NCBI RefSeq assembly: GCF_030246925.1
Contig: NZ_CP126740.1
Span: 2,108,001 to 2,172,000 of the forward strand
DNA: 64,000 bases
Source: Microbacterium sp. zg-Y625
GTDB taxonomy: Bacteria > Actinomycetota > Actinomycetes > Actinomycetales > Microbacteriaceae
Direction of reading: 5' to 3'
In this document: piece by piece, positions 16,223-26,289 of the stretch
How positions within the stretch are numbered: the stretch's first letter is position 1
How the letters are laid out: every line of letters begins with the position of its first letter
The notes under the pieces: generated by a model
What the model was told of the DNA's origin: nothing
What the model saw: only the letters and a program-made list of their open reading frames with translations
The model's database searches: none
Position numbers and translations under genes: made by a program

Positions 16223-17233
16223 ATGGTGACGATCGCAGACATCGCTCGCGTATGCGGAGTGTCGAAGATGACGGTCTCCAACGTGCTCAACGGTCGTGAC
16301 GAGCGCGTCTCCGCGGCCACGCGCGAGCGCGTGCGCAAGACCGCAGACGACCTGAACTATCAGCCCAGCGCGGCCGCTCGCTCACTGTCCGCGGCCCGTA
16401 GCGAGATCATCTCGCTCGTCTACTACGACGCAGCCGAAGGGGATCTGGGGCTATCCAACCCTCACGACGCCATGCTCCTCGGCGAGATCGAGAGGCACGT
16501 CAGCGCCGCGGGCAAGCACCTGATGATCCACGCGGCCACGGATGCCGCAGACACCGCACGCCGACTGCGTTCGTGGAATGTCGACGGCGCGGTGTTCCTG
16601 GGGGTGCTGGCCGACGACGTCGAACAGCTGCGCCGACATCAGGACGTGCCGATGGTGTTCATCGATGCGTATACGGACGCAGAGATCTCCACTGTCGGGC
16701 TCGACGACGAGCAGGGCAGCTACGAGGCGACGCGGCTGCTCCTCGCTGCAGGGCATCGCTCCATCGCCTTCGTCGGCCCCCGAGCCACCAGCGACGGCGT
16801 CATCAACGCCCGATACACGGGATACAGACGGGCCCTCAGCGAGGCCGGACTGGATGCGGACCAAACGCAGGTGGTCGCCAATGTCAGTTTCGCCGATGCG
16901 GAGGCCGCTGCGGACAAGCTGCTCGCTCATCCCGTGAAACTCACGGCGGCCGTAGTGACCGCCGACATCCTCGCGATCGGTCTGATCAAGGCGCTCTCTC
17001 GCCGCGGCATCCAGGTGCCCACGGACTTCTCCCTCGTCGGATTCGATGACCTTCCGATCGCCGCAATGGTCACTCCCACGCTGTCGACCGTCCGTCAGGA
17101 CATCGCGGAGAAGGCCCGAGCGGCAGTGGAGCTACTGACAGATCAGCTCGGCGGACGCCGCGACCCCCGTCGCATCACTCTGAAGCCCCGCCTGGTCGAG
17201 CGAGAATCGGTCGCGCCCCCTCGGGCTCGCTGA
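16223..17233 (+). CDS. LacI family transcriptional regulator
   Basis: A 336-residue repressor. The N-terminal helix-turn-helix is VTIADIARVCGVSKMTVSNV followed by the hinge helix SAAARSLSAARS, and the C-terminal periplasmic-binding-protein-like effector domain runs from about residue 60, with VGLDDEQGSYEATRLLLAAG and the late GFDDLPIAAMVTPTLSTVRQD typical of the family. The ATG chosen follows a G-rich Shine-Dalgarno region; an upstream start would add an unlikely 19-residue leader. It is divergent from sugar module 1 and is the obvious regulator of the two TTTACCGGTA sites between them. Confidence 0.92.
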   Translation: MVTIADIARVCGVSKMTVSNVLNGRDERVSAATRERVRKTADDLNYQPSAAARSLSAARSEIISLVYYDAAEGDLGLSNPHDAMLLGEIERHVSAAGKHLMIHAATDAADTARRLRSWNVDGAVFLGVLADDVEQLRRHQDVPMVFIDAYTDAEISTVGLDDEQGSYEATRLLLAAGHRSIAFVGPRATSDGVINARYTGYRRALSEAGLDADQTQVVANVSFADAEAAADKLLAHPVKLTAAVVTADILAIGLIKALSRRGIQVPTDFSLVGFDDLPIAAMVTPTLSTVRQDIAEKARAAVELLTDQLGGRRDPRRITLKPRLVERESVAPPRAR

Positions 17234-17305
17234 GCCCTCGCGCCGCGACGACACCGGTGACCGACACCGACGGCGGTTTCTCGGCGCCGTTCCGAAGCCA
17301 CGGCG

Positions 17306-17596
17306 TCACGGATGCGGGTTGGTCGCCGCTCCGTCGAGCCACAGCGTGTCGGTGGGGTCGGCGTGCGTGCCGCCGCTGCCGACGTGCTTCGCGCTGATCT
17401 GCGGCCCCTTCGTGATGACGTGGACCATCGCCATGGCGTGTCCACGGCCGACGCCGTAGTCCTCGGCGAGCCACTGCACGATGGGAGCGGCAGGGGTCGA
17501 CGCATCGAAACCCTTCTCCCCCGCGATCTCCACCAGCTGGCGCGGGGTGAGCCCGGTCTTCTTCTCGACGGCGTCGAGGTACGCCTGGAAAGACAT
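17306..17596 (-). CDS. DUF4287 family protein
   Basis: A 96-residue protein. The first part, MSFQAYLDAVEKKTGLTPRQ, LVEIAGEKGF and VQWLAEDYGVGRGHAMAMVH, is the DUF4287 helical domain found in many actinobacteria. The tail GSGGTHADPTDTLWLDG is a common extension. Function unknown. The ATG has AAGGAG 5 nt upstream; a GTG two codons earlier is less well placed. It follows the cupin gene by 10 bp on the same strand, so the two are probably co-transcribed. Confidence 0.85.
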   Translation of the reverse strand: MSFQAYLDAVEKKTGLTPRQLVEIAGEKGFDASTPAAPIVQWLAEDYGVGRGHAMAMVHVITKGPQISAKHVGSGGTHADPTDTLWLDGAATNPHP

Positions 17597-17606
17597 GTGC
17601 ACTCCT

Positions 17607-17990
17607 TCAGTCGGTCAGCGAGGGGATGTCGAGCGTGCCGCGGGAATCCCACCACTCCTGGATGATCACCGGCGACGCATGCATGCAGACGATCCGCAGC
17701 CGCGACGTGCCGCAGTTGACGAAGCGATGCCAGGTCCACAGCGGCGCGGTGACGGTGTCCCCGGCCGTCGCCTGCAAGACGCGATCGCCGATCGTCACGT
17801 CCGCCTCGCCCTCGAGCACGATCCAGGTCTCGGTGTACGGATGCCGGTGCAGCTCCGGGCCCTGTCCGGGGTCGTTGTCGACGAAGAAGTACGACAGGCC
17901 CGCGCCGTGCTCGCGCCCGACGAACCGCCGGGTGCGGCCGCTGCCGATCCGCAGCGTCTCAGCGGGGATCAGTTCCACAACCTCGTCCAT
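17607..17990 (-). CDS. Cupin domain protein
   Basis: A 127-residue single-domain cupin. Cupin motif 1 is visible as GPELHRHPYTETWIVLEGEA (His, His, Glu metal ligands) and motif 2 as TAPLWTWHRFVNCGTSRLRI with its histidine. Small cupins bind a divalent metal and serve as isomerases, dioxygenases or sensor domains; no specific reaction can be assigned. GGGAGG lies 5 nt before the ATG. It heads a likely two-gene unit with DUF4287. Confidence 0.85.
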   Translation of the reverse strand: MDEVVELIPAETLRIGSGRTRRFVGREHGAGLSYFFVDNDPGQGPELHRHPYTETWIVLEGEADVTIGDRVLQATAGDTVTAPLWTWHRFVNCGTSRLRIVCMHASPVIIQEWWDSRGTLDIPSLTD

Positions 17991-18095
17991 CGTCCCTCCC
18001 TGTGGCGTCGTCGCTGCTTCGAGGGTGGCACAGCCGCGGGCAGCCCCCAAGGCCCTGACCACTGAAGAACCGGCCCCGCCGCTCCCCCGCTACGG

Positions 18096-19616
18096 CTACC
18101 GCAACAGGCGGCGCAGCGTCTGGATCGTGTCGGCATCCTCGGAGCGCTTGTCATCGCGGTACGCCTTGACTCGGGCGAACCGCAGCGCGATCCCTCCGGG
18201 ATAACGCGGTGAGCGTTGCACGCCGTCGATCGCGATCTCGACCACCGTCACCGGCTCGACCCACACCGTGCCGGGGGTGCGGTGTGTCGCGATCGTCGGG
18301 AAGTGCTCGGTCTGCCAGCGCAGCGTGGCATCCGTCAGCCCTTTGAAGGTCTTGCCGACCATGACGAACCCGCCGGGCTCACCGAACTCGCCCTCGGGGT
18401 CGAGGGCGCCGAGATGCAGGTTCGAGAGCATGCCCGCGCGGCGCCCCGACCCCTCCTCCACCGCGAGCACGACGAGGTCGAAAGTGTGGACGGGTTTGAC
18501 CTTGATCCAGCTCGCCCCGCGGCGGCCGGCTGCATAGGTCGAGTCGATCGCCTTGACGACGACGCCCTCGTGGCCGGCGGCGAGGGCATCGCGGCTCACC
18601 CGTTCGGCGACCTCGGGGTCGGACGTGACCTCGCCGCGCACGCGATGAGCCGGCGCGATCCGGGCAAGCGCGGCCATGCGGGTGCGCAGCGGCTCATCGA
18701 TCAGGTCCCGACCGTCCAAGTGCAGCACATCGAAGAACCACGGATGCAGCACGAGTTCGCGCGCCGCCTCGGCGCCGAACCGTGCCATCGTCTCCTGGAA
18801 TGGGCGCGGCGACTCGTTCTCGTCGAGAGCGAGGGTCTCGCCGTCGAGCACGACGTCGCGCACCGGCATCGCCCGCACGATGTCGACGATCTCGGGGAGA
18901 CGATGAGTGATGTCGGCCAGATTGCGGGTGAAGATGCGCACGTCATCGCCGCTGCGGTGCACCTGGATGCGCGCACCGTCAAGCTTGTACTCCACCGATG
19001 CCTCGCCCACGGTCGCCAGCGCCTCCGCGGCCGTGGCAGCAGTGCTGGCGAGCATCGGCAGCACGGCACGTCCGACGACCAGGCCCGTTTCCGCCAGATC
19101 GGCCTCGGTGCCGTGCAGCGCGATGCGTGCGGTCTCGCCGAGGTCGCCCGACAGCATCGCCGCGCGCCGCACTGCTGCGAGTGGCCGCTCCGCGGCGGCG
19201 GCGATCGCGTCGGTGACCACTCCTTCGAGCGCGCCGGTGCGCATCTCCCCCAGCAGCGCGCGGCGGAGGAAGTCCTGCTCCCGCGCGGTGGCGCGGCCGA
19301 GCATCCCCGTGAGCGTGGCGGAGCGTCGCGCCGCTGACCCAGGACCGGATGCCGCCGCCAGCAGGTCCAGCGCGCTGTCGACGTCGGCGATCGTCAGGGT
19401 GGGTTCCCCCGCCGGCTCGACAGCTGTCGAGGCGAGACCGCGCCACCCGACGCCGAGGCGTCCCTGTCGCGGCTTGCCCAGCAGCAGACCGAGCGCCGGG
19501 GCGAGTTCGTCCATCTCGAGTCGGCGCAACAGTCTCGCGAGCGCATCGACCTTCGCCCGGCGCGAGCGCGTGGCCGTCAGGGCATCGGCGGTGTCGACGA
19601 GCTCGGCGAGCAGCAT
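18096..19616 (-). CDS. ATP-dependent DNA ligase (LigB-type)
   Basis: A 506-residue ligase that joins nicks using ATP through a covalent lysine-AMP. The adenylation motif I is EYKLDGARIQVHRSG with Lys211; motifs III and IV appear as FFDVLHLDGRD and GHEGVVVKAIDSTYA, and motif V as SWIKVKPVHTFDLVV. The N-terminal helical DNA-binding domain (about 1-200) contains FLRRALLGEMRTGALEGVV, as in actinobacterial and archaeal-type ligases. The C-terminal OB domain ends RFARVKAYRDDKRSEDADTI. Actinobacteria usually carry this besides the essential NAD-dependent LigA; it probably acts in repair. Confidence 0.93.
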   Translation of the reverse strand: MLLAELVDTADALTATRSRRAKVDALARLLRRLEMDELAPALGLLLGKPRQGRLGVGWRGLASTAVEPAGEPTLTIADVDSALDLLAAASGPGSAARRSATLTGMLGRATAREQDFLRRALLGEMRTGALEGVVTDAIAAAAERPLAAVRRAAMLSGDLGETARIALHGTEADLAETGLVVGRAVLPMLASTAATAAEALATVGEASVEYKLDGARIQVHRSGDDVRIFTRNLADITHRLPEIVDIVRAMPVRDVVLDGETLALDENESPRPFQETMARFGAEAARELVLHPWFFDVLHLDGRDLIDEPLRTRMAALARIAPAHRVRGEVTSDPEVAERVSRDALAAGHEGVVVKAIDSTYAAGRRGASWIKVKPVHTFDLVVLAVEEGSGRRAGMLSNLHLGALDPEGEFGEPGGFVMVGKTFKGLTDATLRWQTEHFPTIATHRTPGTVWVEPVTVVEIAIDGVQRSPRYPGGIALRFARVKAYRDDKRSEDADTIQTLRRLLR

Positions 19617-19689
19617 GCGGTCAGTCTGCCACCGGCATCCGACGCGCCCCGAGGGGTTGCGGACCGCCACGCCACAACGCAGAAGCCCC

Positions 19690-19716
19690 GGCCGACGCCT
19701 CGCGGGGAGGTCGGCC
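19690..19716 (-). terminator. Probable terminator after the EPSP-synthase-like gene
   Basis: GGCCGAC and GTCGGCC form a 7-bp GC stem with a loop that is itself GC-rich; reading on the minus strand the stem is followed by GGGCTTCT. Flanking AGAAG and CTTCT could extend the structure. It lies in the 122-bp gap between the EPSP-synthase-like gene and the DNA ligase gene. Confidence 0.5.
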
Positions 19717-19738
19717 GTTCTTCTCCGCCCATGGACCG

Positions 19739-21082
19739 TTATCGGGCACGGGAACCGCGCACCAAGTGCTCCCACATCTTCGTGTACTCCGGCAGGTCTG
19801 CAGTCGCCGAACCGATGTCCTCGACGGTGACGCCGGGTACAGCAAGTCCGATCAGGGCTCCGGCGGTGGCGACGTGGTAATCATGGTCGGCTCGCCACAC
19901 CCCGCCGCTCAGTGGGCGGGGAACCACGCGGATACCGTCAGGTAGTTCCTCCACCTCACCGCCGATGGCACGAAGATTGTCCACTAGTGCGTCGATGTGT
20001 GTGCTCTGGTTCCCGGTGCGGGGCTTCAGTCCGGTGAAAGTCGACGGCCCATCCGCGAAGGCGGCGAGGGCGGCCAGGATGGGGGTGAGTTCACTGATCT
20101 CCGACACATCGACGCACGCGCGCCGGATGATGCGCTCGGCGCCAGCGGTGACAGTCAAAGCTCCGCCGCGTCGGCGTGCGCGTGCTCCCATCAGCACCAG
20201 AATCTCGGCGAGCCGGGCGGCTGGCTGCGCGGAATGAGCGGGCCACCCTGGGACGGATACGCGACCGCCGGCTATCATCGCGGCGGCGACGAACGGTGCC
20301 GCAAGTGACAGATCGGGCTCAATGGTCACGTCTCTGGCCCGTACCGGCCCCCCAGGAACGATCCACTCGGTCGGTGTCGGCTGGTCGACGTACACGCCGC
20401 GGCGGCGGAGTGCTTCGACCGTCATGTCGATGTCGGGCAGGCTTCCCAGCGGTTGGCCGACGTGGCGGAGCGTCAGACCGACGTCGAACCGCGGAGCGGC
20501 CAGCAGCAGCGTCGAGGCAAGCTGGGATGAACGGTTGACGTCGATTTCCACGTGGCCACCCCGTATGTGTCCGCGCCCGCGCACGGTCACCGGCACAGTC
20601 CACTTGCCCGCGTCGTTGATGTCGCAACCGATGCTGCGGAGAACCTGGATCACCTCGCCCATCGGACGACGCGACGGGCTTTCGTGAATTTTCACGGTCA
20701 CACTGCCCGAGGCACGGCCGGCGACGGCGAAAGCGACGGGGGCAACGCCGTCGGGCTCGGTGATGCTCACCACCGCATCGCTGACCAGCGCAGCGGGGGG
20801 ATCGACGACCAGATCCGGGCCGAAAGGCCCAGTACCGGCGACCTCCCGGATATCCACGCCCAGCGCGCGCGAGGTCTCGATCACGCCCGCCAAAAAGTCA
20901 GAATGCAACGGCCGCATCAGCTGGCTCGGGCCCTCTGCACTGGCAGCAAGAACGATTTCGAAATAGGTCAGCGCCTGCGAGCCCGGCACAGTGACCACGT
21001 CATCGACGGGCCCCGCGGCATGGGGGGCCCTCCACTCAGCAGGCGAGGTGATCGACCTTGGAGATAGCTGTGCGTTGCCCAT
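19739..21082 (-). CDS. EPSP-synthase (AroA) homologue lacking key active-site residues
   Basis: A 447-residue protein with the full EPSP synthase (3-phosphoshikimate 1-carboxyvinyltransferase) fold. Actinobacterial AroA landmarks are easy to follow: VTVPGSQALTYFEIVLAASA, RRPMGEVIQVLRSIG, NRSSQLASTLLLAAPR, LPDIDMTVEALRRRGV, IEPDLSLAAPFVAAAMIAGG, SELTPILAALAAFADGPS and HVATAGALIGLAVPGV. Yet residues that bind phosphoshikimate and PEP are changed: Lys22 and Arg27 (E. coli numbers) are Gln36 and Phe41, the GNAGT loop is missing, the ETDR motif reads QSTH, DHRM reads DYHV, and Lys411 is Ala. It is unlikely to catalyse the shikimate-pathway step. It may be a pseudoenzyme or have another ligand. A true aroA should exist elsewhere in the genome. 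Confidence 0.85.
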   Translation of the reverse strand: MGNAQLSPRSITSPAEWRAPHAAGPVDDVVTVPGSQALTYFEIVLAASAEGPSQLMRPLHSDFLAGVIETSRALGVDIREVAGTGPFGPDLVVDPPAALVSDAVVSITEPDGVAPVAFAVAGRASGSVTVKIHESPSRRPMGEVIQVLRSIGCDINDAGKWTVPVTVRGRGHIRGGHVEIDVNRSSQLASTLLLAAPRFDVGLTLRHVGQPLGSLPDIDMTVEALRRRGVYVDQPTPTEWIVPGGPVRARDVTIEPDLSLAAPFVAAAMIAGGRVSVPGWPAHSAQPAARLAEILVLMGARARRRGGALTVTAGAERIIRRACVDVSEISELTPILAALAAFADGPSTFTGLKPRTGNQSTHIDALVDNLRAIGGEVEELPDGIRVVPRPLSGGVWRADHDYHVATAGALIGLAVPGVTVEDIGSATADLPEYTKMWEHLVRGSRAR

Positions 21083-21192
21083 GCGTGCACCATAGGAGAC
21101 GCCGCCTGGTTGGAAAAGACAACGGGACTGATGCACGTATAGATGACATCTGCTCTGGCTTGCCCGGGGCGTAGGTGTGGAAGGATGTTGCT

Positions 21193-21501
21193 GTGCCCAA
21201 GCCGTACCCGAGCGAGTTCCGTGACGACGTGGTCCGTGTCGCCCGTAATCGTGAGCCCGGAGTGACGATCGAGCAGATCGCGAAAGACTTCGGCGTCCAC
21301 CCGATGACGCTGCAGAAATGGATGCGTCACGCCGATATCGACGAGGGCGCCAAGCCCGGTCGGTCGCGGACCGAGTCCGCCGAGCTCGGCGAGGCTCGCA
21401 AGCGGATCCGGCTGCTGGAGCAGGAGAACGAGGTGCTGCGGCGGGCGGCGGCGTATCTCTCCCAGGCGAACCTGCCGGGAAAAGGCTCTACCCGCTCGTG
21501 A
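21193..21501 (+). CDS. IS3-family transposase OrfA
   Basis: A 102-residue protein with an N-terminal helix-turn-helix (FRDDVVRVARNREPGVTIEQ followed by IAKDFGVHPMTLQKWMRHAD) and a leucine-zipper-like coiled coil (ESAELGEARKRIRLLEQENE). This is the DNA-binding subunit of IS3 transposases. The GTG start gives the usual MPKPYPSEF N-terminus. It ends in KGSTRS after the GGGAAAAGG slip site. It looks intact, but without a working OrfB it cannot mobilise this copy; it could act as a repressor or be neutral. Confidence 0.85.
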   Translation: MPKPYPSEFRDDVVRVARNREPGVTIEQIAKDFGVHPMTLQKWMRHADIDEGAKPGRSRTESAELGEARKRIRLLEQENEVLRRAAAYLSQANLPGKGSTRS

Positions 21502-21990
21502 CAGAGCTCGCCGCCGACGGGATCCCGATCGCGGTGACGTGCCGGGTTCTCAAGCTCTCCCGCCAGCCGTATTACCGATGGCTCGCGAGCCCTGTCACCG
21601 ATTCCGAGGTGGTGGAGGCATATCGCGCCAACGCGCTGTTTGATGCGCACCGTGACGACCCGGAGTTCGGGTACCGGCTGCTCGCCGACGAGGCCCGCGT
21701 TGCCGGCCAGCCGATGGCGGACCGCACCGCGTGGCGGATCGCGTCAGCCCACGGTTGGTGGAGCGCGTTCGGAAAACCGAAGGGTCGAGGCAAGGGACGC
21801 AAGGCCGGGCCACCCATGCGCGACGATCGACTCGAGAATGAAGTCACATCTCGCGGTCAACGCGCTCCGTAACGCCGGGAGTTCCTGCGTGAAATCAGCC
21901 GCCACCGGATGGTCGGATCCATGGGACCCATCGGTGCCGCGGGCGATAACGCCGCCATGGAATCGTTCTTCGCCTCTGTCTGTCGAGAGA
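21480..21990 (+). pseudogene. IS3-family transposase OrfB remnant with internal deletions
   Basis: The first part is normal OrfB (LYPLVTELAADGIPIAVTCR, YRWLASPVTDSEVVEAYRAN, DDPEFGYRLLADEARVAGQP, up to about AGPPMRDD). It then jumps frame to IDSRMKSHLAVNALRNA, and jumps back to FLREISRHRMVGSMGPIGAA plus GDNAAMESFFASV. Compared with complete relatives, the segments carrying the first and second catalytic aspartates (the GDITEH and HTDRGSQF regions) are gone, and only the catalytic glutamate segment (AAMESFF) remains. The end of the protein is also missing. At least three deletions are needed, so the enzyme is dead. Confidence 0.8.
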
Positions 21991-22000
21991 AGGCACGAAA

Positions 22001-22038
22001 GAGGCCCGGATCCGCAGAATCCTGCGGGTCCGGGCCTC
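22001..22038 (-). terminator. Terminator of the nrdHIEF operon
   Basis: GAGGCCCGGATCCGCAG and CTGCGGGTCCGGGCCTC form a 17-bp stem with one A-G position (a wobble in one direction) and a 4-nt loop, followed on the minus strand by TTTCG. It lies 39 bp beyond the nrdF stop. A second small hairpin (CCGCCC, TTTAT, GGGCGG at 22043-22059) stands between the stop and this structure. Confidence 0.8.
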
Positions 22039-22076
22039 TCAGCCGCCCTTTATGGGCGGGGCATGATCCGGAACTT

Positions 22077-25232
<3,156 letters not shown>

Positions 25233-25251
<19 letters not shown>

Positions 25252-25664
25252 TGCTCCAGTCCTACGCTCACGCGATCGACGTCTTCTGGCGTGCCGAAAA
25301 GTTCCAGCCGGTACAGGTGCGGCACGTTGCACTTGCGGCTGATGATGTCACCGGCGAGACAGAAGGCCTCGCCGAAGTTGGTGTTGCCCGCGGAGATCAC
25401 TCCGCGGATGAGGCGCCGGTTCTTCTCGTCGTTGAGGAACCGGATCACCTGCTTGGGAACGGCACCCTTCTCCTCGCCCCGCCCCTGCCCGCCCCCATAG
25501 GTGGGGGTGACCAGGACGAAGGGCTCGTCGACCTGCGGCGGTGCCTCGGTCGGAAGAAGGGGGATGCGCACGGCGCGCATCCCGAGCTTCTCGACGAACC
25601 GCGCCGTGTTGCCGGAGACACTCGAGAAGTAGACGAGCAGAGGTGCCTGCGTTGCCGTCAGCAC
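25233..25664 (-). CDS. nrdI: NrdI flavodoxin-like protein
   Basis: A 143-residue FMN-binding flavodoxin-like protein that supplies the oxidant for dimanganese-tyrosyl radical assembly in NrdF. The FMN phosphate loop is [16 protein letters not shown] near the N-terminus; [20 protein letters not shown] and [19 protein letters not shown] are family hallmarks. The start is a GTG with AAGGAG 5 nt upstream. The 3' end overlaps nrdE, suggesting coupled translation. Confidence 0.95.
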
Positions 25665-25712
25665 ATCAACTCCTTCCCGTATCGAGTGCCCCGCCGGCGC
25701 GACGGGTCGGGA

Positions 25713-25946
25713 TCAGGCCAGGCGCGACGCGAGCTCGTTGATCTTGTCGGGACGGAAGCCCGACCAGTGGTCCTCGTCGGTGACGACGACCGGAGCCTGC
25801 AGGTAGCCGAGCGACTTCACGTGCTCGAGCGCTGCGGCATCCTCAGAGACGTCCAGAACCTCGTATTCGATGCCCTTCGAGTCCAGCGCGCGGTAGGTCG
25901 CGTTGCACTGCACGCAGGAGGGCTTCGTGTAAACCGTGATGGCCAT
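25713..25946 (-). CDS. nrdH: NrdH glutaredoxin-like redoxin
   Basis: A 77-residue thioredoxin-fold electron donor for NrdE. The active site is CVQC at residues 11-14 in MAITVYTKPSCVQCNATYRA, and the C-terminal SGFRPDKINELASRL is the signature of NrdH, which is reduced by thioredoxin reductase instead of glutathione. The AAGGGG Shine-Dalgarno is 12 nt from the ATG, rather distant; an in-frame TTG seven codons earlier is less likely. First gene of the operon, with NrdR-like boxes upstream. Confidence 0.94.
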   Translation of the reverse strand: MAITVYTKPSCVQCNATYRALDSKGIEYEVLDVSEDAAALEHVKSLGYLQAPVVVTDEDHWSGFRPDKINELASRLA

Positions 25947-26007
25947 GTCGACTGTGTTCCCCTTCAAAAGTCTTCGCTGTGCCCGACCTCACCGTGCCGG
26001 GAGTCCA

Positions 26008-26055
26008 ATACTACATATGGGTGCCGACGTTCCGAAGCACCACTAGGGATAGTAG
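26008..26055 (-). promoter_or_regulatory. Pair of NrdR-like boxes in front of nrdHIEF
   Basis: Two partly palindromic sites, around ATACTACATATGGGTG (from 26008) and CCACTAGGGATAGTAG (from 26040), share the ACTA half with the NrdR box consensus (ACACTATATATAGTGT type). Their starts are 32 bp apart, about three helical turns, which is the spacing reported for NrdR box pairs. They lie 62-110 bp before nrdH. NrdR would repress the operon when ATP or dATP levels are high. Confidence 0.65.
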
Positions 26056-26068
26056 TTACATCCGTGTA

Positions 26069-26245
26069 GTTTTCCACCGCTCTCCCCATGTACAACACAT
26101 GTTGTCCACCGTTTCATCCACAGGACGCCAGATTGGTCGAGGCCCGTTGAGCCGCTGAATCACGCGGGTCGCCCGACGCCGCACGACATCCATCCACAGG
26201 CAGCACGCTACGGACCCCCTCCGACATCGCACATGCTGTGGACTC
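26069..26245. promoter_or_regulatory. Cluster of DnaA-box-like 9-mers upstream of nrdHIEF
   Basis: Within about 180 bp there are TTTTCCACC (26069-26077), TTGTCCACC (26102-26110), TCATCCACA (26114-26122), CCATCCACA (26190-26198) and a reverse-strand AGTCCACA (26237-26244). Each differs from the TTATCCACA/TTGTCCACA consensus at one or two positions. DnaA control of ribonucleotide reductase genes is known in E. coli; here it is only suggested. The 343 bp between nrdH and the MFS gene hold no other gene. Confidence 0.35.
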
Positions 26246-26275
26246 GCCCGCCCGGCGTGTCGCCGCGTGTCGCGG

Positions 26276-26281
26276 TAGCGT
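26276..26281 (+). promoter_or_regulatory. TAGCGT -10 hexamer, leaderless-type
   Basis: TAGCGT stands 8 nt before the chosen GTG start of the MFS transporter gene, and no Shine-Dalgarno is visible. This supports the GTG start and suggests a leaderless mRNA. Confidence 0.4.
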
Positions 26282-26289
26282 GGATACAC

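Larger units (their letters stand above)
21193..21990 (+). mobile_element. Decayed IS3-family insertion sequence
   Basis: A remnant of an IS3-type element with an intact orfA and a heavily deleted orfB. The orfA-to-orfB order and the A4G stretch at their junction match the -1 programmed frameshift of the family. Terminal inverted repeats and target duplications were not found, so the ends given are those of recognisable coding sequence. The 3' end abuts the terminator of the nrd operon. Confidence 0.8.

Noticed and set aside
17234..17305. Terminator between the lacI-like gene and DUF4287
   Set aside because: No stem longer than 5 bp was found in the 72-bp convergent gap.
26069..26245. Chromosome replication origin
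   Set aside because: DnaA-like boxes are few and degenerate, no AT-rich unwinding region is present, and dnaA, dnaN or rpmH are absent.
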